This document shows positions 42,866 through 52,010 of a stretch of 64,000 nucleotides of DNA, piece after piece. A program made the position numbers and the translations under genes. Position 1 is the first letter of the stretch. The number at the start of each line of letters is the position of its first letter. Source of the stretch: Paracoccus sp. (in: a-proteobacteria) (GTDB taxonomy: Bacteria; Pseudomonadota; Alphaproteobacteria; Rhodobacterales; Rhodobacteraceae); assembly GCF_030538655.1 (NCBI RefSeq), contig NZ_JAUNTO010000001.1, positions 248,001 to 312,000 on the forward strand, written 5' to 3'. Under the pieces are notes generated by a model, which made no database searches, had not been told where the DNA came from, and was given only the letters and a program-made list of their open reading frames with translations.

Positions 42866-42882
42866 GGTCAGAATTATTGACC
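42866..42882. promoter_or_regulatory. LysR-type binding site between the oxidoreductase and LysR genes
   Basis: GGTCA (42866-42870) and TGACC (42878-42882) with a seven-base centre make a perfect palindrome that contains T-N11-A, the LysR-family recognition form. It lies between divergent promoters, 46 bases before the oxidoreductase start. Confidence 0.6.
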
Positions 42883-42981
42883 GATGAAGGAAAAAATTCA
42901 TACTCTCGCACTATTGGCACGCGGTGGACCTGTCGCTAGGGTTGCGCTGATTGCATGACAGTCTTCGCGGGAACAGAACCC

Positions 42982-43902
42982 ATGGATTGGGACAAGTTAC
43001 GGATTTTCCACGCGGTTGCCGATGCGGGCAGCCTGACCCACGCGGGCGATGTTTTGCATCTGTCGCAATCCGCCGTCAGCCGCCAGATCCGCGCGCTTGA
43101 GGAATCGCTGGGGACAACGCTGTTCCATCGCCACGCACGCGGCCTGATTCTGACGGAACAGGGCGAATTGCTGTTCGACGCAACCTCGTCAATGGTGCGC
43201 AAACTGGAAACAACTTCCGCGAGAATCAAGGACAGTGAGGAACACGTATTTGGCGAACTAAAGGTGACGACGACGGTGGGTTTCGGCACGCTGTGGCTGG
43301 TGCCCCGGCTGTCGAAGCTGTATTCGCGCTATCCCGATCTGAAAATCGACCTGCTGCTGGAAGAACGGGTGCTGGACCTGCCCATGCGCGAAGCCGATGT
43401 CGCCATCCGCATGAAAGAGCCGCAGCAATCCGATCTGGTGCGTCGCCGCCTGCTGAACATCCGCATGCAACTGTTCGCCACCCGCGCCTATCTGGACAGC
43501 GCCGGGGTGCCCGACCGGCTGGAGGATCTGGCCCCGCACCGGCTGATCTGTCAGCAGCCTTCGACACCGCAGGTCTCGGCCGGGGCGGTGCTGTCGCACA
43601 CGCTGTTGTCGCATAATGTCAGTTCGACGCTGATGGTGAACAACTATTTCGGGGTGTTGCAGGCGGTGCTGGCAGGGGTGGGGATCGGTGTGCTGCCGGA
43701 TTATCTGACCGCCGATTTCCCCGACCTTATCCGGGTATTGCCGGACATAGAATCAGTCGAGGTTCCCGTTTTCCTGGCCTTCCCCGAAGAACTGCGTCAG
43801 TCCCGGCGCGTGACCGCCTTTCGCGATTTCGTGCTGGAGGAAATTCAGGCCTATCGCCGCAAGCAGGTCGAATCGGATGCGATCCGCGATACAGTCGATT
43901 GA
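42982..43902 (+). CDS. LysR-family regulator
   Basis: A 306-residue LysR protein. The N-terminal helix-turn-helix is KLRIFHAVADAGSLTHAGDV and LHLSQSAVSRQIRALEESLG; the effector domain begins about residue 90 (LKVTTTVGFGTLWLVPRL) and contains READVAIRMKEP. I use the ATG at 42982 (MDWDKLR) because the family begins there; a start at 42955 adds nine residues. It is divergent from the indolepyruvate oxidoreductase and a T-N11-A palindrome lies between them, which suggests local control. Confidence 0.94.
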   Translation: MDWDKLRIFHAVADAGSLTHAGDVLHLSQSAVSRQIRALEESLGTTLFHRHARGLILTEQGELLFDATSSMVRKLETTSARIKDSEEHVFGELKVTTTVGFGTLWLVPRLSKLYSRYPDLKIDLLLEERVLDLPMREADVAIRMKEPQQSDLVRRRLLNIRMQLFATRAYLDSAGVPDRLEDLAPHRLICQQPSTPQVSAGAVLSHTLLSHNVSSTLMVNNYFGVLQAVLAGVGIGVLPDYLTADFPDLIRVLPDIESVEVPVFLAFPEELRQSRRVTAFRDFVLEEIQAYRRKQVESDAIRDTVD

Positions 43903-43992
43903 GACAATTAACTTTTATTTCCGAATCATGCCCTGATCGCCCGGCCCCCACAACCAGCGCGTGTAGCCATTCAGCAACGACATAGGTGCTAT

Positions 43993-44006
43993 GCTGCAAT
44001 TGCAGC
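43993..44006. promoter_or_regulatory. Perfect 14-bp palindrome upstream of the sRNA promoter
   Basis: GCTGCAATTGCAGC is an exact palindrome ending 10 bases before the -35 box (44017) of the small RNA candidate. It has the form of a regulator site placed for activation. I do not recognise the binding protein. Confidence 0.45.
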
Positions 44007-44050
44007 GTGAAATTTCTTGATCCAGCGGCCTGCTGCCCATACATCCGCCA

Positions 44051-44132
44051 AGAGGGTGATAATTGCGCATTCGCGTATCGCCTTCAACCTCCCTGTTGGA
44101 CTATGGCCGGGCTTCGTGCCCGGCTTTTTTTT
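44051..44132 (+). ncRNA. Candidate small RNA with anti-Shine-Dalgarno loop
   Basis: A region of about 82 bases with promoter, folded body and strong terminator. A promoter TTGATC (44017-44022), 16 bases, ATACAT (44039-44044) would start RNA near 44051. The 5' stem pairs GAGGGTGATA (44052-44061) with TATCGCCTTC (44076-44085) at all ten positions, two of them G-T. A second hairpin has stem CAAC/GTTG and loop CTCCCT (44089-44094), complementary to Shine-Dalgarno sequences. A terminator follows at 44106-44132. No open frame with a ribosome site was seen. This matches trans-acting sRNAs with CCUCC loops known in Rhodobacter; the family is not recognised. Confidence 0.6.
44106..44132 (+). terminator. 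Strong intrinsic terminator of the sRNA candidate
   Basis: GCCGGGC (44106-44112), a five-base loop TTCGT and GCCCGGC (44118-44124) are followed by eight Ts (44125-44132). One of the strongest terminators in the window, 204 bases after the LysR stop. Confidence 0.92.
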
Positions 44133-44220
44133 CATCTGCCGGGCGATCACGCCAAGGTGCCTTTCCGCTGTGCAGCGCAGATGGCAAAATGGCAGTAACC
44201 AAAAAACCAATGAGGCAGAG

Positions 44221-45252
44221 ATGATGATGCGGCTGATGCTTGTCACCACGGCAGGTCTGATCTGGGGCGGGGCGGCTTTTGCGCAATCGGGTTGCGGCGG
44301 GCCTGTAACCTTTACGCAGGGTCAGAACAATGCGCTGGTTGGTGGCCGGATCGTCGGCGCCTCGGCCTGCGACTTTCAGTTGAGCGGACAGGCCGGGCAG
44401 CAGTTGTCGGCCCGCATCGCCTCGCAGGGGCAGATCACGGCGCGGGTGATCGCGCCGGTGCAACACGATCTGACCGGGCAACCGTGGCAATTGCCGCAAA
44501 GCGGCGAATATACGGTGCGTCTGGCGCAGAATGCGGATCATGCCGCCATGGGGCAGGCACCACAGTTTACGGTTGAATTCCAGATCATCGGCACGGCCAC
44601 CGCCGCCGCGCCCCCAGCAACCGGCCCCAGCACCAAGCGCCCGCAGGCCCGACCCGCCGGGCGCACGTTCACGCCCCCCGTCGCCCCGGCCGAGCCAGCC
44701 CCCGCCGCGCGCCCCGCCGCCCCTGACAGCGCCGCCGCCACCGCGCCCGCCGCCCGCCCTGCAACCACCGCCGTTGCCGACACGCGTCCGCAGCCGCGCC
44801 CGGCGCAGGCGGCAACGGGAACAGTGCCCGCCGCGCGCCCCGCTGACAGCAGCGCAGCCCCTGCCCCCGTTACCGCCCCCGCGCCGACAGCCGCCAGCAG
44901 CCCCGCCCCGGCAGAAACGGCGGCCGCACCACAGGCCACGCCCGCCGCCAATGGCGCGGCCACCTGCAACCCGGTCGAGCCGCTGGATCGTGGCTCTGTC
45001 GCTGTATCGGGCCGCATCTCCAGCGGCGCGCATTGCGATTATACTGTCACTTCCGTTCCCGGTCAGACGCTGACTCTGGTCATGCCCCGTGCCGATGGCT
45101 TTCGGGTGCAACTGACCGCGCCGACGCAGGCCACGCTGACTGCGGATCAGCCGCTGCCCTTGCCGCAGGATGGTGTGCAGACCGTTCGCATCACCCGCAC
45201 CGGCAGCGGTGCGGGTGATTTCGTGGCGCGGCTGCGGCTGGATATGAACTGA
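44221..45252 (+). CDS. Secreted protein with two beta domains and a Pro/Ala-rich linker
   Basis: A 343-residue exported protein of unknown function. A signal peptide (MMMRLMLVTTAGLIWGGAAF) is followed by a beta domain of about 100 residues with two cysteines (SGCGGPVTFTQGQNNALVGG, SACDFQLSGQAGQQLSARIA). A low-complexity Pro/Ala linker (about residues 125-245) leads to a second copy-like domain (TCNPVEPLDRGSVAVSGRIS, HCDYTVTSVPGQTLTLVMP). The two domains look like duplicated bacterial pre-peptidase-type folds. It begins 89 bases after the sRNA terminator and has AGGCAGAG upstream. The linker would span the periplasm or the surface. Confidence 0.85.
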   Translation: MMMRLMLVTTAGLIWGGAAFAQSGCGGPVTFTQGQNNALVGGRIVGASACDFQLSGQAGQQLSARIASQGQITARVIAPVQHDLTGQPWQLPQSGEYTVRLAQNADHAAMGQAPQFTVEFQIIGTATAAAPPATGPSTKRPQARPAGRTFTPPVAPAEPAPAARPAAPDSAAATAPAARPATTAVADTRPQPRPAQAATGTVPAARPADSSAAPAPVTAPAPTAASSPAPAETAAAPQATPAANGAATCNPVEPLDRGSVAVSGRISSGAHCDYTVTSVPGQTLTLVMPRADGFRVQLTAPTQATLTADQPLPLPQDGVQTVRITRTGSGAGDFVARLRLDMN

Positions 45253-45339
45253 AGGCAGGCGGCAGCGCCCCCTTCCTTGCGCCCCGCCGCGCCGCGCCCT
45301 AAAAGCAGAGGAAATTTCCAACGCAGGGCGCGAGCGAAG

Positions 45340-47520
45340 ATGCACGAACCGGCCATCACCCCCGAACTCATCGCATCGCACGGGCTGAAGCCTGACGAAT
45401 ATCAGCGGATTCTGGACATCATCGGGCGCGAACCCACGTTCACCGAACTGGGTATCTTCAGCGCGATGTGGAACGAACATTGTTCCTATAAATCATCCAA
45501 GAAATGGCTGCGCACGCTGCACACCACCGGCCCGCAGGTCATCTGCGGCCCCGGCGAGAATGCGGGCGTGGTGGACATCGGCGACGGGCAAGCCGTTGTT
45601 TTCAAGATGGAAAGCCACAACCACCCATCCTATATCGAACCGCATCAGGGCGCGGCCACCGGCGTCGGCGGCATCCTGCGCGACGTGTTCACCATGGGCG
45701 CACGCCCGATTGCCGCAATGGACGCGCTGTCCTTTGGTCGGCCTGAACACCCCAAGACCGCGCACCTGGTCAAAGGCGTGGTCGAAGGGATCGGTGCCTA
45801 TGGCAACGCATTCGGTGTGCCGAACGTCGGCGGCGAGGTGCGATTCCACCCCGCTTATGACGGCAACTGTCTGGTGAACGCCTTTGCCGCCGGTCTGGCC
45901 GATACGGACAAGATTTTCTACTCGGCCGCCTCGGGCGTCGGTATGCCGGTGGTGTATCTGGGCGCGAAAACCGGCCGCGATGGCGTCGGCGGCGCGACCA
46001 TGGCCTCCGCCGAGTTTGACGACACGATCGAGGAAAAGCGCCCCACCGTGCAGGTCGGCGACCCCTTCACCGAGAAATGCCTGCTGGAAGCCTGTCTTGA
46101 GCTGATGGCGACCGATTCCGTGATTTCCATTCAGGATATGGGCGCGGCGGGGCTGACCTGCTCGGCGGTGGAAATGGGCGACAAGGGCGGGCTGGGCATT
46201 CAGCTGAACCTTGACCACGTGCCGCAGCGCGAAACCAATATGACGGCTTATGAAATGATGCTGTCGGAATCGCAAGAACGGATGCTGATGGTATTGAAGC
46301 CCGAGCGCGAGGCCGAGGCACGGGCGATCTTTGAAAAATGGGATCTCGATTTCGCCGTGGTCGGTGAAACCATCGCCGAGGACCGCTTTCTGATCCTGCA
46401 TGGCAACGAGGTGATGGCCGATCTGCCGCTGTCGAAACTTTCCTCATCGGCGCCGGAATATGACCGGCCTTGGGTCGAAACGCCCCCCGCCGCGCCGCTG
46501 GAGGCGCTGCCCGAGATCACCCCGATCAAGGCACTGCGCGCACTGATCGGCAGCCCGAATTATGCGCATAAGGCGTGGGTCTGGGAACAATATGACACGC
46601 AGGTGGGCGCCGATACCCTCCGCCGCCCCGGCATGGGCGCGGGCGTGGTGCGCGTCCATGGCACCGACAAAGCGCTGGCCTTTACCAGCGACGTGACCCC
46701 CCGCTATGTCAAAGCCAACCCGTATCAGGGCGGCAAGCAGGCCGTGGCCGAGGCTTACCGCAACCTGTCCGCCGTGGGCGCGACCCCCTTGGCGACAACC
46801 GACAACCTGAACTTTGGCAACCCGGAAAAGCCTGAAATCATGGGCCAATTCGTCGGCGCGATCAAAGGTATCGGCGAGGCGTGCCGGGCGCTGGACTTTC
46901 CCATCGTGTCGGGCAACGTGTCGCTGTATAACGAAACCGACGGCAAGGGCATCCTGCCGACCCCCACCATCGGCGCTGTCGGGTTGATCGAGCGGCTGGA
47001 CGATCTGATCGCGGGCCAGCCGACCGAGGGCGACGTCGCCATCCTGATCGGCGCGCCCGGCAGCCACCTTGGCCAATCCGCGCTGGCCGCCGAAGCCTTC
47101 GGCATCGAGGGTGGCGACGCCCCGCCCGTCGATCTTGCCGCCGAACGCGCGCAGGGCGAATTCATCCGCGCCAATCGCGCCCATATCCGCGCCGCCACCG
47201 ATCTGTCGGACGGCGGGCTGGCCTTGGCCGCGTTTGAAATGGCCGAGGCCGCGGGCTTGGGCATCCGCCTGGAAACCGGCGACATCGCCGAACTGTTCGG
47301 CGAAGATCAGGCCCGCTATCTGATCGCCGCCGACGCGCCCGGCGCGGACGCGCTGCTGAAAGCCGCAGCCAAGGCGGGCATCGCGGCGGCTCAAGTCGGG
47401 CAATTCGGCGGCATGGCGGTGCAATTCGGCGATGACGCGGGCGATCTGGCCGATCTGTCGGCGCTGTATCGCACGGCCTTTGCGGCCGCGATCCACGGCG
47501 ACACCCCCGACCACGCATGA
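45340..47520 (+). CDS. purL: PurL, phosphoribosylformylglycinamidine synthase II
   Basis: A 726-residue enzyme of the small PurL type that works with PurQ and PurS in step four of purine synthesis. It has two AIRS-like halves: [57 protein letters not shown] in part and [16 protein letters not shown] near the end. It lies before ispDF with a four-base overlap. purQ and purS are not in the window. The ATG at 45340 fits the family N-terminus. Confidence 0.97.
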   Translation: MHEPAITPELIASHGLKPDEYQRILDIIGREPTFTELGIFSAMWNEHCSYKSSKKWLRTLHTTGPQVICGPGENAGVVDIGDGQAVVFKMESHNHPSYIEPHQGAATGVGGILRDVFTMGARPIAAMDALSFGRPEHPKTAHLVKGVVEGIGAYGNAFGVPNVGGEVRFHPAYDGNCLVNAFAAGLADTDKIFYSAASGVGMPVVYLGAKTGRDGVGGATMASAEFDDTIEEKRPTVQVGDPFTEKCLLEACLELMATDSVISIQDMGAAGLTCSAVEMGDKGGLGIQLNLDHVPQRETNMTAYEMMLSESQERMLMVLKPEREAEARAIFEKWDLDFAVVGETIAEDRFLILHGNEVMADLPLSKLSSSAPEYDRPWVETPPAAPLEALPEITPIKALRALIGSPNYAHKAWVWEQYDTQVGADTLRRPGMGAGVVRVHGTDKALAFTSDVTPRYVKANPYQGGKQAVAEAYRNLSAVGATPLATTDNLNFGNPEKPEIMGQFVGAIKGIGEACRALDFPIVSGNVSLYNETDGKGILPTPTIGAVGLIERLDDLIAGQPTEGDVAILIGAPGSHLGQSALAAEAFGIEGGDAPPVDLAAERAQGEFIRANRAHIRAATDLSDGGLALAAFEMAEAAGLGIRLETGDIAELFGEDQARYLIAADAPGADALLKAAAKAGIAAAQVGQFGGMAVQFGDDAGDLADLSALYRTAFAAAIHGDTPDHA

Positions 47521-48659
47521 GTGTCACCGCGCCCCCCGGCTATGCCGCGATCATCACCGCCGCCGGGCGCGGCACCCGCGCCGGGGGTGATTTGCCGAAA
47601 CAATGGCAAAGCCTTGGCGGGCAAACGGTGCTGGCGCGCACATTGGCCGCCTTTGCCGGGTTCGACCGCGTAATCCTGACGGTCCACCCCGACGATATGC
47701 CCCGCGCGATCGAGGCATTCGGCGGGCGCTGCATCATCGTCGCAGGCGGCGACACCCGTGCGGCCAGCATCGCCAACGCCCTGCAAACGCTGGGGGATGA
47801 CACAACCCATGTGCTGATCCACGACGGTGCCCGCCCCTTGCTGCCCGATCAGGTCATCCAAGGCGTGATCGAGGCGCTGCAATCCGGCGCACCCGCCGCC
47901 GCGCCTGCCCTGCCCGTCACCGATGCGCTGTGGCGCGGCGAAAACGGCACCGTGACCGAACCGACCCCGCGCGACGGGCTATTCCGGGCGCAGACGCCGC
48001 AGGGTTTCCTGTTGGCCCAAATACGCCATCATTACATCGACGCAGGCGATGCCGCCGATGATGTCGAACTGGCCCTGCGCGCAGGTATCCCCGTCACGAT
48101 CACAGCGGGCAGCGAAGACAATCTGAAAATCACCTACCCCGCCGATTTTGCGCGGGCCGAACGTATTCTGGGGGCCGCAATGGATGTTCGCCTTGGCAAC
48201 GGTTTCGATGTTCACGCGCTTGGGCCGGGCGATCATGTCTGGCTGTGCGGCGTGAAAATTGCGCACAGCCACGGGCTGATCGGCCATTCCGACGCCGATG
48301 TGGGGATGCACGCGCTGACCGATGCGATCTATGGCGCGCTGGCGCAGGGCGACATTGGCCGCCACTTTCCCCCCAGCGATCCGCAGTGGAAAGGTGCCGA
48401 CAGCGCGATTTTTCTGGCGCACGCCGCCGATCTGGCGCGCGACATGGGCTTTCGGATCGGCAATGCCGATGTGACGCTGATCTGCGAACAGCCCAAGATC
48501 GGCCCGCACGCCCCCGCGATGATGGCCCGTCTGGCCGAAATCATGGGCATCTCAGCCGACCGCATCAGCGTCAAGGCCACCACGTCCGAACGGCTGGGAT
48601 TCACCGGGAGGGGTGAGGGCATCGCCGCCATCGCCACCGCCACGCTGCTGGGAGGCTAA
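47517..48659 (+). CDS. ispDF: IspDF, bifunctional MEP-pathway enzyme
   Basis: A 380-residue fusion of IspD (cytidylyltransferase) and IspF (cyclodiphosphate synthase), two steps of the MEP isoprenoid route. The IspD half (1-220) has [20 protein letters not shown] and [16 protein letters not shown], with [14 protein letters not shown]. The IspF half begins [20 protein letters not shown] and contains [20 protein letters not shown] and [20 protein letters not shown]. The fusion is normal in Rhodobacterales. It overlaps the purL stop (ATGA). A copy of the dispersed repeat lies inside, at 48003-48026. Confidence 0.97.
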   Translation: MSVTAPPGYAAIITAAGRGTRAGGDLPKQWQSLGGQTVLARTLAAFAGFDRVILTVHPDDMPRAIEAFGGRCIIVAGGDTRAASIANALQTLGDDTTHVLIHDGARPLLPDQVIQGVIEALQSGAPAAAPALPVTDALWRGENGTVTEPTPRDGLFRAQTPQGFLLAQIRHHYIDAGDAADDVELALRAGIPVTITAGSEDNLKITYPADFARAERILGAAMDVRLGNGFDVHALGPGDHVWLCGVKIAHSHGLIGHSDADVGMHALTDAIYGALAQGDIGRHFPPSDPQWKGADSAIFLAHAADLARDMGFRIGNADVTLICEQPKIGPHAPAMMARLAEIMGISADRISVKATTSERLGFTGRGEGIAAIATATLLGG

Positions 48660-48660
48660 G

Positions 48661-49152
48661 ATGGACCGCATCCTTTGCATCTGGTTCGGCGCGGGCCTGT
48701 TGCGCCCGGCCCCCGGCACCTGGGGATCGGCGGTCGCGGTCGCACTTGGGCTGCTGATCCACCACATCGGGCATTTCCCGCTGTTGGTCCTCGCCACCAT
48801 CGCCGTCACCGCATTGGGTTTCTGGGCCGTCGCCCGCCACACCGCAGGTATGGACGACCCCGACCGCAGCGAGATCGTTATCGACGAGGTGGCCGGGCAA
48901 TGGTTGGCGCTGTGTTTTCCGTCCTTTGGCTTCTGGATGGCCGGGCTGCCCGCCGACAGCTTCCCCTATCCCGGCTGGGTCGCGGCCTTTCTGTTTTTCC
49001 GCCTGTTCGACATCTGGAAACCGTGGCTGGTCGGGCGCGCCGACCGGCGCGGCGATGCGGCGGGGGTCATGCTGGATGACCTGTGGGCCGGCCTCTTCGC
49101 GGGCCTTGCCACGATGGCCGCCGCCACGATCAGCCATGGGTTGCTGATGTGA
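48661..49152 (+). CDS. pgpA: PgpA, phosphatidylglycerophosphatase A
   Basis: A 163-residue membrane phosphatase that makes phosphatidylglycerol. Family motifs are LLRPAPGTWGSAVAVALGLL, DEVAGQWLALC and LFDIWKPWLVGRADRR with the metal-binding Asp residues of GVMLDDLWAGLFAG. Three to four membrane helices. The ATG at 48661 follows GGAGGCTAAG one base after the ispDF stop; it is in the purL-ispDF-pgpA-cinA unit. Confidence 0.95.
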   Translation: MDRILCIWFGAGLLRPAPGTWGSAVAVALGLLIHHIGHFPLLVLATIAVTALGFWAVARHTAGMDDPDRSEIVIDEVAGQWLALCFPSFGFWMAGLPADSFPYPGWVAAFLFFRLFDIWKPWLVGRADRRGDAAGVMLDDLWAGLFAGLATMAAATISHGLLM

Positions 49153-49616
49153 ACGCCACGCAGGTTCTGGCCGCCGCCCGCGCGCGCGGCGTGATGATCG
49201 CCACCGCCGAAAGCTGCACCGGCGGGCTGATCGCCGGGGCGCTGACCGAGGTTCCGGGGTCCAGCGATGCCTTTGAGCGCGGCTTTGTCACCTATTCCAA
49301 CGCGGCCAAGCAAGACATGCTGGGCGTCACCGCCGCGACGCTGAACAACCATGGCGCGGTCAGCGAACAGACCGCCGCCGAGATGGCGGCGGGGGCGCTG
49401 GAACGGTCAGCCGCCGGGATCGCGGTCTCGGTCACCGGCATCGCCGGGCCGGGCGGGTCGGATCACAAACCCGAAGGCCGCGTCTGCTTTGGCATCGCCA
49501 CGCCAGATGGCACCCACACCGAAACCGTCGATTTCGGGGCGCTTGGCCGCCACAATGTCCGTGCGGCAACCGTAAACCACGCGCTGACACTGCTGCTGGC
49601 GGCGCTGACGCGCTAA
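49149..49616 (+). CDS. CinA-family nicotinamide-nucleotide amidohydrolase (PncC type)
   Basis: A 155-residue C-terminal CinA domain protein that deamidates nicotinamide mononucleotide. The signature is TAESCTGGLIAGALTEVPGS and VSVTGIAGPGGSDHKPEG with RVCFGI. It is the stand-alone short form. The GTG at 49149 overlaps the pgpA stop (GTGA). Last gene of its unit; an inverted repeat follows. Confidence 0.92.
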   Translation: MNATQVLAAARARGVMIATAESCTGGLIAGALTEVPGSSDAFERGFVTYSNAAKQDMLGVTAATLNNHGAVSEQTAAEMAAGALERSAAGIAVSVTGIAGPGGSDHKPEGRVCFGIATPDGTHTETVDFGALGRHNVRAATVNHALTLLLAALTR

Positions 49617-49641
49617 GCGGCGATGCCGCGCGCCCCAAGCT

Positions 49642-49703
49642 GCGTATTCGGGCAAACAGCAAGCATCCGCGCCGTTATATGAACCTGGCGGGCTTGCTGT
49701 TTG
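49642..49703. terminator. Inverted repeat between convergent cinA and bdhA (repeat-family copy)
   Basis: A perfect 12-base inverted repeat, CAAACAGCAAGC (49653-49664) and GCTTGCTGTTTG (49692-49703), with a 27-base loop. The left part, GCGTATTCGGGCAAACAG, is a copy of the dispersed repeat. It probably ends both convergent transcripts. Confidence 0.6.
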
Positions 49704-49728
49704 GATAGGTATCTTGGGGCAGCACCGA

Positions 49729-50511
49729 TCAGAGTGCGGTCCAGCCGCCATCCACGCTGATGGTGGTGCCGGTGATCTGATCCGCCGCCGCGCTGCACAG
49801 GAACACCGCCGTGCCGCCCAACTGCTGCACCGTGGCAAATTCCTTGGACGGCTGGCGGGCCAGCATGACGTTGCGCACCACCTCGTCCCGGTCCATGTTG
49901 TATTTCTTCATGGTATCAGGGATTTGCGCCTCAACCAGCGGGGTCAGCACATAGCCGGGGCAGATCGCATTGGCAGTGATCGGTTCCTCGGCGGTTTCCA
50001 GCGCCGTCACCTTGGTCAGCCCGACAACACCATGTTTCGCCGCGACATAGGCCGATTTATAGGGCGAGGCCGTCAGCCCGTGCGCCGAAGCGACGTTGAT
50101 GACCCGGCCCCAACCCGCCGCACGCATCAACGGCAGCGCGGCGGCAGTGGTGTGAAAGGCCGAATTCAGGTTGATCGCAATGATCGCATCCCATTTCTCG
50201 GTCGGGAACTCGTCAACCGGCGCGACGTGCTGGATACCGGCATTGTTCACCAGAATATCGCAGGCCCCGGCCTGTTCGATCAGCGCCCGGCACTCGTCGC
50301 CCTTGGACATATCGGCCTTGATATAGCGGGCCGTAACGCCATGTTCCTTGCCCAGCTTTTCGGCCAATGCATGATCTTCGTCGCGGTCGGTAAAGCTGTT
50401 CAGCACGACATCAGCACCGGCACGCGCCAGTTCCTCGGCCACGCCCAGCCCGATGCCCGAGTTCGATCCGGTGATAACCGCCGTCTTGCCGGTCAGGAAT
50501 TTCTGAAACAT
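49729..50511 (-). CDS. bdhA: 3-hydroxybutyrate dehydrogenase
   Basis: A 260-residue short-chain dehydrogenase that oxidises 3-hydroxybutyrate to acetoacetate in polyhydroxybutyrate use. Nucleotide motif TAVITGSNSGIGLGVAEELA, NNAG site DILVNNAGIQHVAPVDEF and active site SAYVAAKHGVVGLTKVTALE; the C-terminal AICPGYVLTPLVEAQI is typical of BdhA. The ATG at 50511 has AAGGACAAGCAG upstream. Downstream the inverted repeat closes it against cinA. Confidence 0.92.
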   Translation of the reverse strand: MFQKFLTGKTAVITGSNSGIGLGVAEELARAGADVVLNSFTDRDEDHALAEKLGKEHGVTARYIKADMSKGDECRALIEQAGACDILVNNAGIQHVAPVDEFPTEKWDAIIAINLNSAFHTTAAALPLMRAAGWGRVINVASAHGLTASPYKSAYVAAKHGVVGLTKVTALETAEEPITANAICPGYVLTPLVEAQIPDTMKKYNMDRDEVVRNVMLARQPSKEFATVQQLGGTAVFLCSAAADQITGTTISVDGGWTAL

Positions 50512-50754
50512 CTGCTTGTCCTTCGTCTGATGGCAGCCTGTTGCGCCGCAGCATGGGGGAAATCGGCAGGGCGCACAAGCGGCGCGGGCACCCTGCCCGC
50601 TGCCTGCTATCCGCGCCGCACACCCGCGAACTGGTGGTTCCATGGGCAAACTTGCCCTCAAATCGGGCCTTCCCGTTGATCTATGATAGCTGGCGCGCCG
50701 CAACCATTGAAACCTGTGCCGCGTTGGTAAGATGGTTAACCAAGGAGAAATGCC

Positions 50755-51177
50755 ATGTTCACCAAATCAGGCTCGGCCATCTGGGAAGGCGGTCTCAAGG
50801 ACGGCAAGGGTCAGGTCTCGACCCAATCCGGCGCGCTGGAGGCCCAGCCCTATGGCTTTAACACCCGTTTCGAGGACAAGCCCGGCACCAACCCCGAAGA
50901 ACTGATCGGCGCCGCCCATGCCGCCTGTTTCAGCATGGCGCTGTCCAAGATGCTGGAGGAGGCCGGGATCAGCGATGTGCGGGTTGAAACCACATCCGCC
51001 GTGACGCTGGACAAGGACGGCGACGGTTTTTCGATCACCAAAGCGCATCTGACCACAAAAATCAGCGGTAGCGGCGACAAGGCAAAAATCGAGGAACTGG
51101 CGGGCAAGGCCAAAGAAGGCTGTCCCGTCAGCAAGCTGATGAACGCAACCATCACCATGGAGGCAACCGTCACCTGA
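50755..51177 (+). CDS. osmC: OsmC/Ohr-family peroxiredoxin
   Basis: A 140-residue hydroperoxide-reducing protein. Catalytic cysteines lie in GAAHAACFSMALSKML and AKEGCPVSKLMN, and the N-terminal glutamate/arginine network is present (PYGFNTRFEDKPGTNPEEL). OsmC and Ohr differ in small details; the GGLKDGKG start favours OsmC. It has AAGGAG upstream and its stop overlaps the transglutaminase-like start (TGATG), so they share a transcript. Confidence 0.9.
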   Translation: MFTKSGSAIWEGGLKDGKGQVSTQSGALEAQPYGFNTRFEDKPGTNPEELIGAAHAACFSMALSKMLEEAGISDVRVETTSAVTLDKDGDGFSITKAHLTTKISGSGDKAKIEELAGKAKEGCPVSKLMNATITMEATVT

Positions 51178-52010
51178 TGCTGATCCGCTATGGCTATGAG
51201 ATGACCATCGAAAGCCGGGGGCCGCTGCCGCTGATCGCGCAGATGTCGGCACGGCCCGAGCGGAAGCTGGACCTGCGCGGACCCGAGCGGTTCACCACAG
51301 ATCCGGGCGTTCCTTTTTCGACCTATCTGGACGGGTTCGGGAATTTCTGTATCCGGCTGACCGCGCCCGGCGGCCCGTTGACCCTGCGTTCAGACGCGAT
51401 CATCGCGGACAGCGGCCTGCCCGACCCGATCTGCCACGCAGCGCAGGAAATGCCGGTCGAGACCCTACCCGATGATGTGCTGATCTATCTGATGGCCTCG
51501 CGCTATTGCGATGTAGAACTGGTCAGCCCGGCGGCATGGGACCTGTTCGGTTCGATGCCGCACGGGTGGGACCGGGTGCAGGCGGTGGTGGACTGGGTGC
51601 ATGGGCATATCGCCTTTAACTATGGCGACGCCGATGCGACGCGCACCGCGCATGACGCGCTGGAACAGGGCAAGGGCGTGTGCCGCGACTTTGCACATCT
51701 GGCGATTTCGATATGCCGGGCGCTGAATATTCCCGCCCGCTATATCAACGGTCATCTGGGCGACATCGGCGTTCCGCCAGTAGACGACCCGATGGATTTC
51801 GCCGCATGGATGCAGGTCTATCTGTCGGGCCGCTGGTGGACCTTTGACCCACGCAACAACGCCGCCCGCATCGGCCGCATCGTTATCGGCCACGGCCGCG
51901 ATGCGGCGGATGTTGCGCTGATCTCCAGCTTTGGCCCGCATGAATTGCGGTCATTCACCGTCTGGACGGACGAGGTGGACGCGGCGGGGAATGTGGTGGT
52001 GCCAGACTAG
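51177..52010 (+). CDS. Transglutaminase-like protein, His of the triad replaced
   Basis: A 277-residue protein with an N-terminal beta domain and a transglutaminase core. The cysteine region is GKGVCRDFAHLAISICRALN and the aspartate region is WWTFDPRNN. The histidine, normally HAW, reads DFAAWMQVYLSG, so the usual Cys-His-Asp triad lacks its His. Similar losses (DFSAWF) are known to me in related proteins, so this may be a family trait. It starts one base inside the osmC stop. Activity is doubtful; a binding role is possible. Confidence 0.87.
   Translation: MLIRYGYEMTIESRGPLPLIAQMSARPERKLDLRGPERFTTDPGVPFSTYLDGFGNFCIRLTAPGGPLTLRSDAIIADSGLPDPICHAAQEMPVETLPDDVLIYLMASRYCDVELVSPAAWDLFGSMPHGWDRVQAVVDWVHGHIAFNYGDADATRTAHDALEQGKGVCRDFAHLAISICRALNIPARYINGHLGDIGVPPVDDPMDFAAWMQVYLSGRWWTFDPRNNAARIGRIVIGHGRDAADVALISSFGPHELRSFTVWTDEVDAAGNVVVPD

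Noticed and set aside
44640-44960. Tandem repeat region
   Set aside because: The Pro/Ala/Gln-rich stretch is a low-complexity protein linker with irregular codons, not a DNA tandem repeat.
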